64,000 nt of DNA from Porites lobata (taxonomy: Eukaryota; Cnidaria; Anthozoa; Scleractinia; Poritidae), in contig CALNXK010000069.1 of assembly GCA_942486035.1 (NCBI GenBank), positions 1,649,501-1,713,500 of the forward strand, in the 5' to 3' direction. The position numbers and the translations under genes were made by a program. The notes under the pieces are model-generated. The model worked only from the letters and a program-made list of their open reading frames with translations, ran no database searches and was not told the origin of the DNA. How positions within the stretch are numbered: the first letter of the stretch is position 1; each line of letters opens with the position of its first letter. Below are positions 13,301 to 24,400 of this stretch, piece after piece.

Positions 13301-16300
13301 CGTTTGCTAACCGTAATATGTCTTACACCAAAAAATCCTAAAATGTGCGATCCCGTTCTAGTAACTCTATTGAAAATGCGACCCCATTATAGTCAATCCA
13401 GTCGTGAAAATGCGACCCCATCCAGCGGCACATTCCCATAAGCCTCTTATAAGGAAGTAGCCCCCTCCCCGGGGCTATTCACCGGATAACTCAATATCCA
13501 CTGGATAGCGCAATTGGTTTCCCTAATACTTATCCGTTCATAGGCTAGCGCTATCCAACTTCTGAACAGCTGGGGCCTGATTGGATACAATCACGCGGGA
13601 GTCACGCCATATAGGGAAATTACGTCACGTTTGTCTTTTGCCGGTAAAACGCGCAACACACACAAATTTTATAACAAAAAGTATAACTATACCCTCTACT
13701 TTCTGAGACAACTAATTTGCAACCTACAACAACCTGATTTGTTGAAAGACAGATTTGATTCGTCATGATTCGTGGGTGGTAAAACACACATCATCGCTAT
13801 TCGACTGATTTTGTGCAGGAATGTTGCAAAACAAGTTGCACCTTTTTGTTGCTCGTTTTACTGTGCCTCAAGACAGTCTACTGGAAGAACTAACAAGAAT
13901 TTAAAAATGCTAAGACATCATTCCGATTTTTGTTTTCAAGTTTGCAAAAAAAAAAAAAAAATGCTAAGACATTATTTCGATTTTTGTTTTCAAGTTTGTA
14001 AAAAAAAAAACATTTTTCAAAGATCATCATATGGATTCATAAGGTTAATTTCCTCAAATGGGAACTGGGTCACAAATATGTAAATCCACGCGACGTAGGT
14101 TATGACTACACTATATCGCAGAGCTCTTTCACCGGCACAAAAACCGTATCGGATAGAGCTTTCATTCACACAAGAGGGCGGTGATTTCGGCGCGGTTTCT
14201 GTAACGGAGCGAAGCTGCCCCGCGTCGATCCTGAAATGGATCATCATATATTATACCAGGCCGGGTTGTTCGAAGCTGGGTTAAGATAACCCACTGTTAG
14301 CGCGAAATTTGAAATCAGATATGAGGGCTTAAAAAGCAAATTCAGTTTAATTCTCTTTTGCCTACAATTTTTCATAGTTGCATAGTTGTGTGAACTCGAG
14401 AAAATTATCCCAGAGAGTGCTTTTGATAAAAAGATAAGGAAACCCGGGTTAGAACTAACCGGCGTTCGAACAACTGGGCCCAGGTTGATATGACACTCGT
14501 TAACGCAGTGTGAACGGGAAGGATTTCATACTTAACCGGATAGCCGTTCACGTCCACATGAAAAGCCATTAGGTATTGTCTACACATGCATAGCCTTATT
14601 AAGCTTGAATTTCCCTCAACCTTGCCCTAATTACCCATCTTAAACCTAAGGGCGTGAACCAGTTTATAATCAAAATCTGTTAGAAATAAATCATCAAGAT
14701 AACAGCTCGTTATAACCTTTTATTTAAGCAATAGACCACACTTTCTATGGGTTTACTGGCGTGATGACCCGCGGAGGGTGTTGTGAGAACAATAGAAATG
14801 CTTGTAAATCACTGGCAGAGGGCGAGTGATTTACAGGCTTCTCGTTTGGTCTCTCAACATCCCAAGGGGGTTATTACGCTGGTAAATATGTAAGTTCTGC
14901 ATGTATTAATTCTGTGGGACGTTAAAGAACCCACACACTGTTCTTAAAGAGTGGGGACCTATTCCCTGGTGTGGTGGTCTATCTGTCATGGGGGAAGGGA
15001 CTGTTACGGGCTGTTACGGGCCCGCAGTAATTGGTGTCATGCTGTTGCGGTGACCCTGTCAATAATTGGCGAATCTAATAAAATGAAATAAAATAAAATA
15101 AACCCATAGAAAGTGCGGTCTATTGCTTGATTATAATGTAACTTTAAGTTTTCTATGAGTTTACCGGCACAATAAACCATAGGTTTTTAACCAGTCAGAA
15201 AAAGCGCACTATCTTAGTTTTTTTATAAAGTAATATATGCTCTAAATTGCTTTGCAAAGTGGTCGACTGGACTCTAGAGACATTAGGAGTACGAAACCCA
15301 AACTAAATATCTAACTGAAATTGTTAATTGTTTTAAGCTCGTAACCTGTTGCAGTTTGGAAACATGATCCAGTGTTCCACAAATCGAAGTATGTGGGATT
15401 ATTATGATTATGGCTGCTGGTGTGGGTATGGAGGATCCGGGAAGCCTGTAGATGGCACTGACAGGTAATCATTCCTTCTACGAGCTAGAGCCAGGAAGCA
15501 ATGTATTGTAGAGCTACTGAGCCTTATAATGGCCTAATGGCCTCTTTTTGAGGCTTCACAAGAGGTATATGAAAGGGAAGGGGATTTTAGTACTTGGAGT
15601 ATATACAATGGTATATGCAAGGGTGGGATAATCTGTGATTTTGGTCTTTAAAAAGGGCTAAAAGGGCCAATAGATGAATTTTATGGCTGTGAAAGAATCA
15701 GGAAAACGTTCTGGTTTTGTGATTTATTTATATCTAAAAGACAGTGCATTTACCGCAGTTAAAAGGGATGCAAAAGGGATAATTGAAAGGGGTGTTTTGT
15801 CAATAGAGGGTATTCAAAATGGCTACCTTTTTCTGTCAAGAATCGTTTATAAAAAGGGTGAGGGTTGGACCTCGGGGACGAGCTTGTAACTACTAAAAGT
15901 TTGTTGTTTACCCCTCTAATCCCCCCGCTGGGAGTTATATTCATTGAGGAGAGAATGAATGCTTGCGGATTTGAGGGATTACAGAATTTACTCTAGTAAC
16001 AGATGGATTGGGATCGGCCGTTTTTACGCTATGTTTGACGACTTTAAGAACGTCCTCTCTTAATTTTGAATCTGAACGAAGCACTTAACAGATGACTTTA
16101 AATTCGTCTAGTATAAACGGGACACTATACTGACCACGGTAAACTGGAACGCAGTTATGCTCAATTTGTCCAGAAACCGGACTAGAAAGAGGCAGTGTTT
16201 TGTCCCTTTTTTTAAAGAAACCTCTCTTTGTTGCGGTGTTGTCGATTACTTTTCTGATGGGTCCTCTTTTTATACCAAAAGACTAATTAGCTCTAGAGGA

Positions 16301-17697
16301 CTAGTTAGTTTAAGTATTTTGCTTCAAAAGACCAATTTATTGTTTTAAAACTATTTGGACTTCTTTATAGCTGATTGCTTCTTGCGTTCCCTTGCGCCTT
16401 CTGTGTGTATATGCACCACGAACAGGGAAATAGCGCTGGACAAGAATAATGACGACCCCTTGGACAAGTTTGATTTTAGTTTTTCCGCTAGATAATAAGA
16501 AAAAAGGACGCATTTTGTTTTACTGTTTTTGCCTCAGTCTTAAATCAAAGGAAAGTTGATTCATGTTAGGTTTTCTTGTTTCAGGTGTTGTTTGCAACAC
16601 GACTCATGCTATGATCGCTTGACAAAAAACAGTATTTGCTCGGAACTGGCAACGTATTATTCTTATTATCGCTACAAAGGATGTCGTCAATGTGGTAAGA
16701 ATTTGCACAGTAAAATTTACTTTAGAGTCTGAACCGTTCGGTACAAAGCTCATGTTTAAAAACGTCTCCCTGACCTAAACTGTATATTGTTAATGGACTA
16801 TGTCTATGCCATTTTTTTTCCATTCACACTAAAGTTTAAAATTGTTCAGGTACTATATAGTTAAATTATAAACACAATAGCCCTGGTTCTTACGATACGG
16901 TCCGGTGATACGGAGGCCGTATTGTATAAGCATACCCCAGAGGGTATGTATTTTGTCAAAGACACACCTTTCTCATAACAATGTCATTTTCTCGAAAGAT
17001 GATTTAATTTTCAAAATCTTTTCCGAGAGACTGATGATCATTTCTAAATCTAAACAATAGCCTAAAAATCGGCTCCAAAGGAATCCTATGTCTAGAAAGC
17101 ATTTTGCAAAGTCAATACAACCACCCGTACCTGTTGGGCATCCAATAACAGCCTCTTAAATTCATTTAATTCAAAATTGCCGCCATATCGATAAAAAGGT
17201 TTATAAAAATATTGGTTCCTTTATAAAAGCTACTTTCCGTCGACTACAGAACAAATAAAGGTACAAGTTAAAGATACTGTGTAACTTGTCTTTCAGTTTT
17301 TTGTCGCCTACTTTATTTTACAAGACACTAAGTTTAATAAAATACTGCTTTGTTGATGTGGATCTGGCATATGTTGGTCGTCTTAATATCGACTCCGCTA
17401 ACCAAAATTTGCTGAGAGAATGCTTAAACCGTTTAAAACATGTTATGGTATCGATGTTCTTGAAGATTACTATAAACAATTCAGGGAATATTAAGAAAAT
17501 GTTGAGAAGATTTGTCTTTCGTTTAATACTAGCTTACTTGTTTTTTTTTTTCAGTACCTGAATCCGAGTACCCTCTTGATGACCTTCAAAAACAATGCAG
17601 GAATTCTCTGTGTGAATGTGACAGCAAGGCTGCCAAATGCTTCGCTTCATCAAGCTTTAATCATTCATATATAAACTACAATACTAATAAGTGTTAA
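10340..17697 (+). CDS. Secreted phospholipase A2, locus A (intact, 5 exons)
   Basis: Exons 10340-10414, 12218-12257, 15338-15464, 16585-16694 and 17555-17697 join in phases 0, 1, 2, 1 to 495 nt, or 164 residues plus stop. All introns are GT-AG. Exon 1 encodes a hydrophobic signal peptide (residues 1 to about 22); a basic pro-stretch follows and ends near Arg40. The mature part starts at NLLQFG. The Ca2+ loop is Y63-G-C-W-C-G-Y-G-G71. The active site is CC-L-Q-H86-D87-S-C-Y90. The second aspartate is D140 in CECD. These correspond to His48, Asp49, Tyr52 and Asp99 of the classical enzyme, so catalysis looks intact. The acceptor of exon 3 is the weak ttttaag at 15331-15337; using the later ttgcag would lose the conserved NLLQ and break the frame. 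Role by family: Ca2+-dependent hydrolysis of the sn-2 acyl ester of phospholipids outside the cell. Digestive, defensive and venom roles are all possible. Confidence 0.92.
10415..12217 (+). other. Intron 1 of sPLA2 locus A
   Basis: Starts with gtaagc and ends with a pyrimidine tract and cttccag. No nested gene or clear repeat was recognised. Confidence 0.7.
13019..13577. mobile_element. Palindromic MITE interrupted by another element
   Basis: The ends are GGCCCCAGTTGTTCAAAAGG and the inverted CTTCTGAACAGCTGGGGCC. The arms include alternating GGATAGCGCTATCC-like blocks, a pattern of a widespread palindromic MITE. The element is split at its GATAACGCTATTCACC arm by the insertion at 13057-13474. 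Confidence 0.65.
13057..13474. mobile_element. 418-bp element with 9-bp target duplication (Mutator-like)
   Basis: CTATTCACC occurs directly at both sides (13048-13056 and 13475-13483), a perfect 9-bp target duplication inside the palindromic MITE. The termini are roughly inverted G-rich runs (GGGGGAAGG and, inverted, GGGGAGGGGGCTACTT). A related copy lies at about 52853-53256. A 9-bp duplication suggests a Mutator-like origin. Phrases such as GAAAATGCGACCCCAT recur within it. No transposase. Confidence 0.65.
13907..14010. repeat. 54-bp tandem duplication
   Basis: The unit ATGCTAAGACATyATTyCGA, followed by TTTTTGTTTTCAAGTTTG and an A-run, occurs twice (13907 and 13961). It lies in intron 2 of locus A. 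Confidence 0.8.
14727..15128. mobile_element. Foldback MITE, split by a retroelement tail
   Basis: The arms AGCAATAGACCACACTTTCT and its inverted counterpart at 15097-15128 face each other. The intact copy in the duplicated segment is at 47694-47876 and is almost entirely palindromic (about 183 bp). In this copy the right arm is cut by the insert at 14887-15098. Confidence 0.75.
14887..15098 (+). mobile_element. SINE/LINE 3' tail inserted in the foldback MITE
   Basis: This stretch is absent from the paralogous MITE near 47850. It contains GTGGGACGTTAAAGAACCC, seen in dispersed animal retroelement tails from memory, and ends in an (AAATA)n tail at about 15077-15100. TAAA at both edges may be a short target duplication. 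Confidence 0.6.
15465..16584 (+). other. Intron 3 of sPLA2 locus A
   Basis: GT-AG intron between the Ca2+-loop exon and the catalytic-His exon. It has a close counterpart at about 49060-49957 in locus D. No other feature is supported; the short ORFs at 15674 and 16157 are not conserved in D. Confidence 0.7.
16695..17554 (+). other. Intron 4 of sPLA2 locus A
   Basis: GT-AG intron ending in a long T-run and cag. It is the empty-site reference for the MITE and LINE insertions in locus D (sites near 16785 and 16915-16940). Confidence 0.7.
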
Positions 17698-18317
17698 TGC
17701 TAGTGAACTATATACAGGAACAAGAGAGATCATTCTCTATTGATAGGACTGTACATGAAACATAGATTATCATAAAGGAATATTCCAAATATACTTATAT
17801 TATTTTGCCACGATTTGCCACTTATTACGGTATTTAAAGGGACAGGTTCACGATTAAGCGCATCCTCATTAATTAACTTACTTTTTTCCAATTTATTATT
17901 AATTCTATCGGTTAATAATCCCACTCACATGTCACATGTATCTCAGCGATCTCAGAGTGTATTTCAAAGTAGAAGTGTATTTCAGAGTAACCTGAAGTAG
18001 GAGGGAGGAGTACTAAAATCGCAGAAAAAATTAGTGGATTATGCCAACACTACCAACGTTGAATTTATTGTTGACCCGATGGTTTTATTCCATGGTTGAT
18101 TAATTTACAGCTATTTGCAAATATTTAAGTTGATCAAGTGCGAATCACTACCACGGGAGTGTGCAGATTGGTTCTTTGACAACATTATGACATGATCATA
18201 TTGCTTGCATAGACGATACAGTATGTCCCGGAAAAAAAAACAGCATTTTGATAAATGAGCATGCAGTGAACCGTGAACCGTGTATTTGATAAGAAGTTAT
18301 CAATCATCAAAACATTC
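17698..18317. other. Intergenic between sPLA2 A and the locus B upstream repeats
   Basis: The start matches sequence near 54115-54150, and 17735-17830 matches 54790-54880 after locus D, so it belongs to the duplicated block. No gene or convincing polyadenylation hexamer was seen. Confidence 0.5.
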
Positions 18318-18667
18318 TCTCGTAAAGTGTCTCCACAGAGATAAGTTTCTTATATAAATGGGTCACTTTCTATCGATTGGACACACCTAACCGAATGCAG
18401 GACCACACTACATTCAGTCATGTAAAGTTGATTCGCAGGCCTCTTTAATTTTTTGTTTAATACTACCTTAGCATCCTCACAAATTTGACAGCAAAAAGTA
18501 CAGAACGTAAAAAGGCATTTTTGACCTTAACGCTACTTTTTTTCCATATATCATGCTAAGAAGGAACAGACATTCAGACAAAAAAAAAACCGTCAGGGCA
18601 TCGAGAGACCAAACCAAAATCAGAAGTTACGCTCTATAATCATGGCAGCTGTGTTGGGTGTATCATT

Positions 18668-19033
18668 AGGGACTTTAAGATACAACGACACGACGGCGAC
18701 AAGAACGTCGCTTAAAAAGTGAATTTGCGTTCCTTCAGTCTTCATAGTGATTATTCCTAACCACTTACTTTGTCAAATGTAGGCGAACCATCCTGAAGCT
18801 GAATTTCAAGGGAATATATTCAAGCTCGGAAAGAGAAATAAAATCTCGTCGTTGCTTGTTTACATCCTCTATAAAACGCGAAATTAGGCATTTTCACGTC
18901 GTAGTCGTGCAAACACGGGAAAGAAATGTACAAAAAAGTGTGATGCACGTGCGAAGTGTTTGTTTTGCTCATTAAACCTTTTGCTTTTTTGACGTTCTCG
19001 TCGTCGTCCGCGTCGTTGGATCTTAAAGTCCCT
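18668..19033 (+). mobile_element. 366-bp TIR element, copy 1
   Basis: Ends AGGGACTTTAAGAT and ATCTTAAAGTCCCT, with arms of about 45 bp continuing into CGACG-rich sequence. ATT is present on both sides (18665-18667 and 19034-19036). The paralogous site near 55277 (GTATCATTGCCTTCTG) is empty, proving insertion. No coding capacity. Confidence 0.8.
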
Positions 19034-19471
19034 ATTGCATTCTGATGATTCGGTTACCACGGCAACCCAGTGTTGCAAAACTCCAAACACAAATTTCGCC
19101 AAAAATATTTCGTAGGAAGCGAAGTTCAGCAAATGCTAGAACTCATTATCTCCACAGAGATAAGTTTCTTATATAAATGGGAAGTCTTTATCGACTGGAC
19201 ATACCTAACCGAATGCAGAACCACCCCGACTGTATTGGCGTAACGGTGGTGCTTCTTTATTTTTTATTTAGCTCATAAATATTGTTTAATCAAGACGAGC
19301 CCAGCAACCTTAAAAATTTGACAGCAAAAAACACAGACCCTAAAGAGGCATTTTTGATATTAACGCTAAATATTTTTTCATCGTGATGTCGTGATAAGAA
19401 GATACAGTCGACACTGAGATAACCTAAATAAGAGGTCTGTAGTAAGTTACAGCTATGTTTAGTGTTTCATT

Positions 19472-20029
19472 AAGGACTTTAAGATTCAACGACGCGGACG
19501 GCAACAAGAACGTCAAAAAAAAAACAAAAAACAATAGGTTTTATAACCATAACAACAACTTTGCACGTACATCAAGCTTTTCTGTACATTTCTTTGCACG
19601 TTTTTGCACGACTACGACGTAAAAATGCCTAATTTGGCGTTTTATGGGGACGTAAACAAGCAACGACGATATTTAATTTCTCTGTCTGTACTTGGATATG
19701 GTCCCTAAGAATTCAACTCCAGGAGGGTTCGCCTACATATGACAAAGTAAGTGGGTAGGACAGGGGCGGATCTAGGGGGAGGGTGCAGGGGGTGCGCACT
19801 CCCCCCCCCCCCGAGATGACCTGCGGTTTTCTAATACAACTGGTATTATGCCAAAAAAAACTGTGTGGTTTATTGGTGTTGAAGCAGAGCAAGAGACGAG
19901 TGCACCCCCTCCTAAAAAAATCCTGGATCCGCCCCTGTAGGAATAATTAAGATAAAGACTGAAAAAAAGCAAATTCACTTTTTAAGCGACGTTGTCATTG
20001 CCGTCGCGTCGTTGGATCTTAAAGTCCCT
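19472..20029 (-). mobile_element. TIR element, copy 2, inverted relative to copy 1
   Basis: Same family as 18668-19033, with ends AAGGACTTTAAGATTCAACG and CTTAAAGTCCCT. Its interior is the reverse complement of copy 1, yet it sits at the homologous position of the next tandem unit. It carries the nested MITE at 19761-19938. The paralogous site near 55716 is empty. Confidence 0.78.
19761..19938. mobile_element. 178-bp MITE nested in the TIR element
   Basis: Ends CAGGGGCGGATCTAGG and CCTGGATCCGCCCCTG, flanked by TAGGA on both sides (5 bp). Copy 1 of the host element provides the empty site (single TAGGA at the homologous point, read on the opposite strand). Relics of the same family lie at 28003-28205, 42665-42863 and about 59187-59354. 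Confidence 0.75.
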
Positions 20030-20328
20030 GTTGCCTTCTGATGACTCGGTAACCGTGGCAACCGAGAGATGCTAAACTCCAAACACAAATTTTGCCAAAC
20101 AAATTGCGTATGAAAGAAAGTTCAGCAAATGCTAGGACTCATCCAAAAACTGTCATCGAGGGTTGTCACTTTCACACGCTGGAAGAAATTTTTTGTTTGT
20201 TTCTATGGAGCCTCAAGCTTTTTGTCTCAGAAATATGCTCCGCATTGTTTGAAGGGAGAAGAGTTAAAAAACTTTATCAGAGATACGCATGCGCAGTCTT
20301 TGTCGTGGTGGAAGATAGAAGCAACGAT

Positions 20329-20394
20329 GAAAGGCTTTTTTCGCCCTCTGACCATAGTACTGTTCTTCGCAGGTATCAGTTCACATGGAATAGA
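20329..20394 (+). pseudogene. Decayed alternative signal-peptide exon (alpha) upstream of locus B
   Basis: An ATG opens a hydrophobic reading frame starting MKGFF and ending AGISSHGI, plainly related to the exon-1 signal peptides at 21500, 38439 and 57283. Where those have the donor after GGAATAG (gtgaga), this copy reads acgaga, so the GT is lost. The frame runs on for a few codons to no known partner. It is best read as a dead duplicate of exon 1, unless a shifted donor is used. Confidence 0.6.
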
Positions 20395-21360
20395 CGAGAA
20401 AACCCCTTTGAAAGGTACGATACGTTTCCATGTGTTTGGTATTTGCGAAACTGCGTTTGTTTTGTTGCCAATTTTTATTATCATATAAGGACAAGTGTCA
20501 CAAAAATAAATTAGCCGTTATTTTGTAATTTTATGTTCTTCGTCAAATCGTGCGCCGCTCACATACCACCATAAATAATAAAATGAACGACCTTTGCTTT
20601 TTAAAAGTTATAAATGAAAATCTGGTAATAGGCGGTAGATTACCTTTCATAGATTTATCGCGTCCGGTCTTTATTTTCCAAAACAGTTTGATTTAGTGAA
20701 TCTCTAATTTCAAATTTTTTGTTTTATTAAAACAGAAAGAGAGAGCGAGAGAGAAACAGCGGAGAGAAAAATTGTTTTTGAGTTCTTTTCTTCAACTCAG
20801 TATTAAGGCTCCCGGCTTTTGTAGCTCATTAGCTTTTAAAGAAAATCACCAGGGTTTTGAAATAATAAAAAGAGTTTGTAAATGAATCGCAAAATAACAT
20901 TAACACAGAGTTGGGTGGAAGGGTGGTGTTGTGCTTCTCATATATTCTATTAAATCGAATCCAAATGACTTTCTTATGATTCCTTAGGTACAGTTGATTG
21001 TCCCTGACGTAGTTCATTTTATAAATATTAGTATGCGCAAATATGTTTTATCCGTAAGCACTTTAAAATAAAAGTTATCATCCTTATCACTATGTCACGT
21101 CGCACGCTCTACAGTTATTAGATCTACAGTTATTACTGCTGTGTGTATTATTATTATTAGCATTTCATTGCCTTCCAATATTGGCAAACCACAGTAACCA
21201 GAATAGCCAACTCCAGCAGCACTTGACATCCTTAACGGTATCGAATGCTTTCCGCAGGTCAATCAAAATCGCACCAGTCAACCGGCCTTGGTCAATGTAA
21301 AGAGCGCAGTCACTCTCTAACAATTAGCCTGTCCCTAACATAGAGATCAACCAGTTACTC
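20395..21360. other. Non-coding DNA between signal exons alpha and beta
   Basis: Conserved in 35560-35880 and 56200-57080 (shared landmark TATTAGTATGCGCAAATATG). A short GA-rich run lies at about 20730-20770, expanded in the paralogue at 56459. No gene is supported. Confidence 0.55.
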
Positions 21361-21410
21361 CGTCAGTCAATCGATCAATCAGTCAATCAATCAACCTTAA
21401 TCAATAAGTT
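21361..21410. repeat. TCAA/ATCA microsatellite upstream of B exon 1
   Basis: Imperfect (TCAA)n about 100 bp before the ATG of B exon 1. It is also present, longer and with different composition, at 38262-38335 and 57085-57180. Confidence 0.8.
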
Positions 21411-21499
21411 AGCCATTTAATTCATGAACCTCACTTCTTCGTGTCCCTGTTTGATTCTCAAAGAAGCAGTCTTTCTTGTCGTGGAGCATAGGAGAGGCC

Positions 21500-24400
21500 A
21501 TGAAAAGTTCTTTCTCCCTTTTGATCTTCGTGCTGTTTTTAGCAGGAATCAGTTCATATGGAATAGGTGAGACAATTCCCGTTAAAGATACCCCACGGTA
21601 TTTATTGAGCTCGTTTTTTTTCAACAATTTTAACTTAAAATTTACACAATTCGTTTAGGAAAGTGTTTTTCACTCAATGGAAATATCAGAGAGCTTTTGA
21701 TTCTTAGACGAGGACGACTACGAGTACGAGATTTCTCAATACTGAGTATTGCTTTCACGTAAACCAGCATCATTTTGGCAAAAAAAAATGGCGAAATGTG
21801 GTTTTAATAAGTTTTAGTTTCGCCTCTCACAATAGGACGGAGATACCACGACGAGTTTAGTAAGGGCTTTGGGAACATTTTTCTACAAAGCTTGGGCTCA
21901 GGGTCCAATTGACAAAATGGTGTGATTTTTTTTCGTTTAGCAGGTGTAATTAATAAGGTCGCGCCCCAGCTGTGTTGATTTTGTTGTTGCTCCGCAGCGG
22001 TAGGTAATTATGATTTGGTTACAAGAGACGAATTTAATTTTGCTACATACAGTCTTTTGCTACAATCAAGAGGGTACTTTAGCGAGTGCGCACCGAGATC
22101 AAGAAGATCAAAGAGCACTATTCTTACTTTGAACTTGAAATTGAACATGACATGATAGCGGAGCTGTCGCGCGCGCGAAGCGCGCTTCTCCGGAGCACCA
22201 TGGGTAATTAGTAAACTATCCATCCGAGCAAATTTGGTTATGACGTAGCGTACGCCCACCCGTACACACACTTCATGTAAGCTGATGTGAGCCTATCATC
22301 TGAAAAGTCCTTTAAGAAAAAAGATTGTCTCGAAATCGTTGAAAGTGAAGTTCAAAAGTTGCTGGATCAAGATTTCGTCGTTGAAATTCCTCCTGAAAAC
22401 GTAATCCATGATCAACCTGAATGGGACTTGCCTTTGCAAGCCGTTTCCACTCCTGACCGAACAAAGCAAGTTCGACGAGTGTTCGATGCCTCAGCGAAGG
22501 GTCCAAGAGGAAAGTCGCTTAACGAGCATCTCGAAAACGGACCAAACTACATAAACAGTTTGCCCAACCTGCTTAGGGCTTGGCACTTCGACAAAGTGGC
22601 TTATGCCGGAGATGTTAGGAAAATGTTCAATCAAGTGTTGATCCATCCTGACGACCAAGTCTTTTACAGATTCCTATGGAGGACAAACGAAAGTTTGAAG
22701 CCAACAGTCTATCAGTGGAAGAGACTTAACTCTGGAGACAAACCAGCCCTAGTTATAGCTGCAGGAGCAATCATTACCTTAGCTAAAGCTTCTCAAGACC
22801 AGTACCAGGAAGCTGCGAAGGAACTCCGAACCCATGTCTACGTTGATGACATTGGTGGCTCCCGAAAAAACGAGTATAAAAGCAAGCAAATCACGAGTGA
22901 AATCGACGCCATTCTCAGCAAAGGTCAGTTTCAAATCAAACAGTGGCATTCAAACAGAAAGAAAGTTGATCAGACAGATGAAGAACATGTAGATTTTCTT
23001 GAACGCAAATGGAATAAGGTTTCAGACACCATTACCTTTAAGAAAACAGAAATTGTTGCAGAGGAGAAGCCTGTTACAAAGAGAAATTGCCTCGTCTACC
23101 TTGCCCAGCTTTGGGATCCCACAGGCCTTGTGACTCCAACAACCATTGAGATGAGAATTGATTTACAAGAATTTGGAGTTCAGGTTATTCCTGGGATGAA
23201 GTCCTACTAGACGAGATTCAAACAAGGTGGAAAAGAAATGTCCAAGTACCCAACCAAACTTCTCAAGTACGAATTCAAAAGAAAGCTAAAGCCAGATAAT
23301 GCAGTTAGAATGCCAGAAATACACGGATTCTGTGACAAGGGAGAGAAGGCGTATGGTTCAGCCATGTTTCTTCGTTGGAACCTTGATGAGGGCAGTTACA
23401 CCTGCCTACAGCTCATGGTGAAAGCCTTTGTCTCACCCGAAAAAAAGAAGTCAATACCGCGCTTGGAGTTAATGGGTTGTCTCGCGCTCTCAAGGTTATA
23501 CCGAACATGTAGAGAAGCTTTAGAATTCGCGGAGATTAGCAGCTGCAAGAAAGTGTTCTGGATCGACTCCCAAGTTGTGCTGTCATGGCTTAAATCAATT
23601 CCGAGAAAATTTAAACCGTTTGTCTCGGTACAAGTTGCTGAAATCCAAGAGAAAATAGACCCTCAAGAGTTCAGCTACATCAGATCTGAACATAATCCAG
23701 CTGACGCCTTGACGAAGGGAATTCTCTCGGAACAGCTGGAAAAATGGTTACAAGGACCGCAGATCCTTAGAAAGCCGCAAGAAGAGTGACCCAAATTTGA
23801 AGAAAATGCTCTGAAGATAATTAAAGAGTTGTCACCTGAAATGAAACCTCCCATTGAAGCCAGACCAACGTTCTGCGACAAAGTAGAATTTTCAACTGCC
23901 TAGAAAGAATTAAGAGACAATCCTCTCTTTGAACATTTGATGAGAACGTGTTCAACATTCTCAAAGGCCAGGAAAACCTTAGCTTACGTACTAAGATTCG
24001 TCAACAACACAAGAATGATAGAGATCCAATTTCGCCAAAAGAACTGACGGAGTCAGAACTTCGGTTGTTCAAATGGTGCCAGCAAACGATTGACGTCGAC
24101 AAGCTAGATAAGAAGCTTATTCCGTCAAAGGACGAGCATGGATTACTACGCGCGCATGGAAGATTGGAAAACATAAGGACGCTTCTTGATGAAATGCGCA
24201 GTCCTATTATCGTCCCGAAGAGTCATCGATTAGTCTAACTTTTACTCGTTCACCTACACGGAAAACGAGCACACTGCGGTTACAAGAGCCTCATTTACGA
24301 AATCAAGAAAGCGATTCTGGAATGTGGGAGTACGTCACATGGCAAAACATCTCACAGGAAAATGTGTGATTTGCAAGGACCTGCGAAAGAAGCCATTGGA

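Larger units (their letters stand above)
12258..15337 (+). other. Intron 2 of sPLA2 locus A
   Basis: Starts with gtaagc and ends at ttttaag. It contains a nested pair of mobile elements at 13019-13577, a short tandem duplication at 13907-14010, and a foldback MITE with an inserted retroelement tail at 14727-15128. The region from about 14400 on is the start of the segment duplicated at 47387 (locus D). Confidence 0.7.
18318..20130. repeat. Two tandem upstream units, each carrying an inserted element
   Basis: Units beginning TCTCCACAGAGATAAGTTTC occur at about 18329 and 19149. Each contains TATATAAATGGG and ends in CTCCAAACACAAATTT followed by an AAGTTCAGCAAATGCTAG-like string. The same pair, without the insertions, is at about 54945 and 55393. 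Unit length without insert is about 450 bp. The TATATAAA string is a possible core promoter, but no transcript start can be shown. Confidence 0.65.

Noticed and set aside
15355..15464. Use of the ttgcag acceptor for exon 3 of locus A
   Set aside because: It would give the wrong phase after exon 2 and remove NLLQ; the acceptor ending at 15337 restores both.
20092..20514. 140-codon ORF overlapping the alpha signal exon
   Set aside because: It runs in a different frame from the signal peptide, and the matching region upstream of E is not open in the same way.
21364..21410. CRISPR-like short repeats
   Set aside because: They are a tetranucleotide microsatellite in an animal genome, with no spacer structure.
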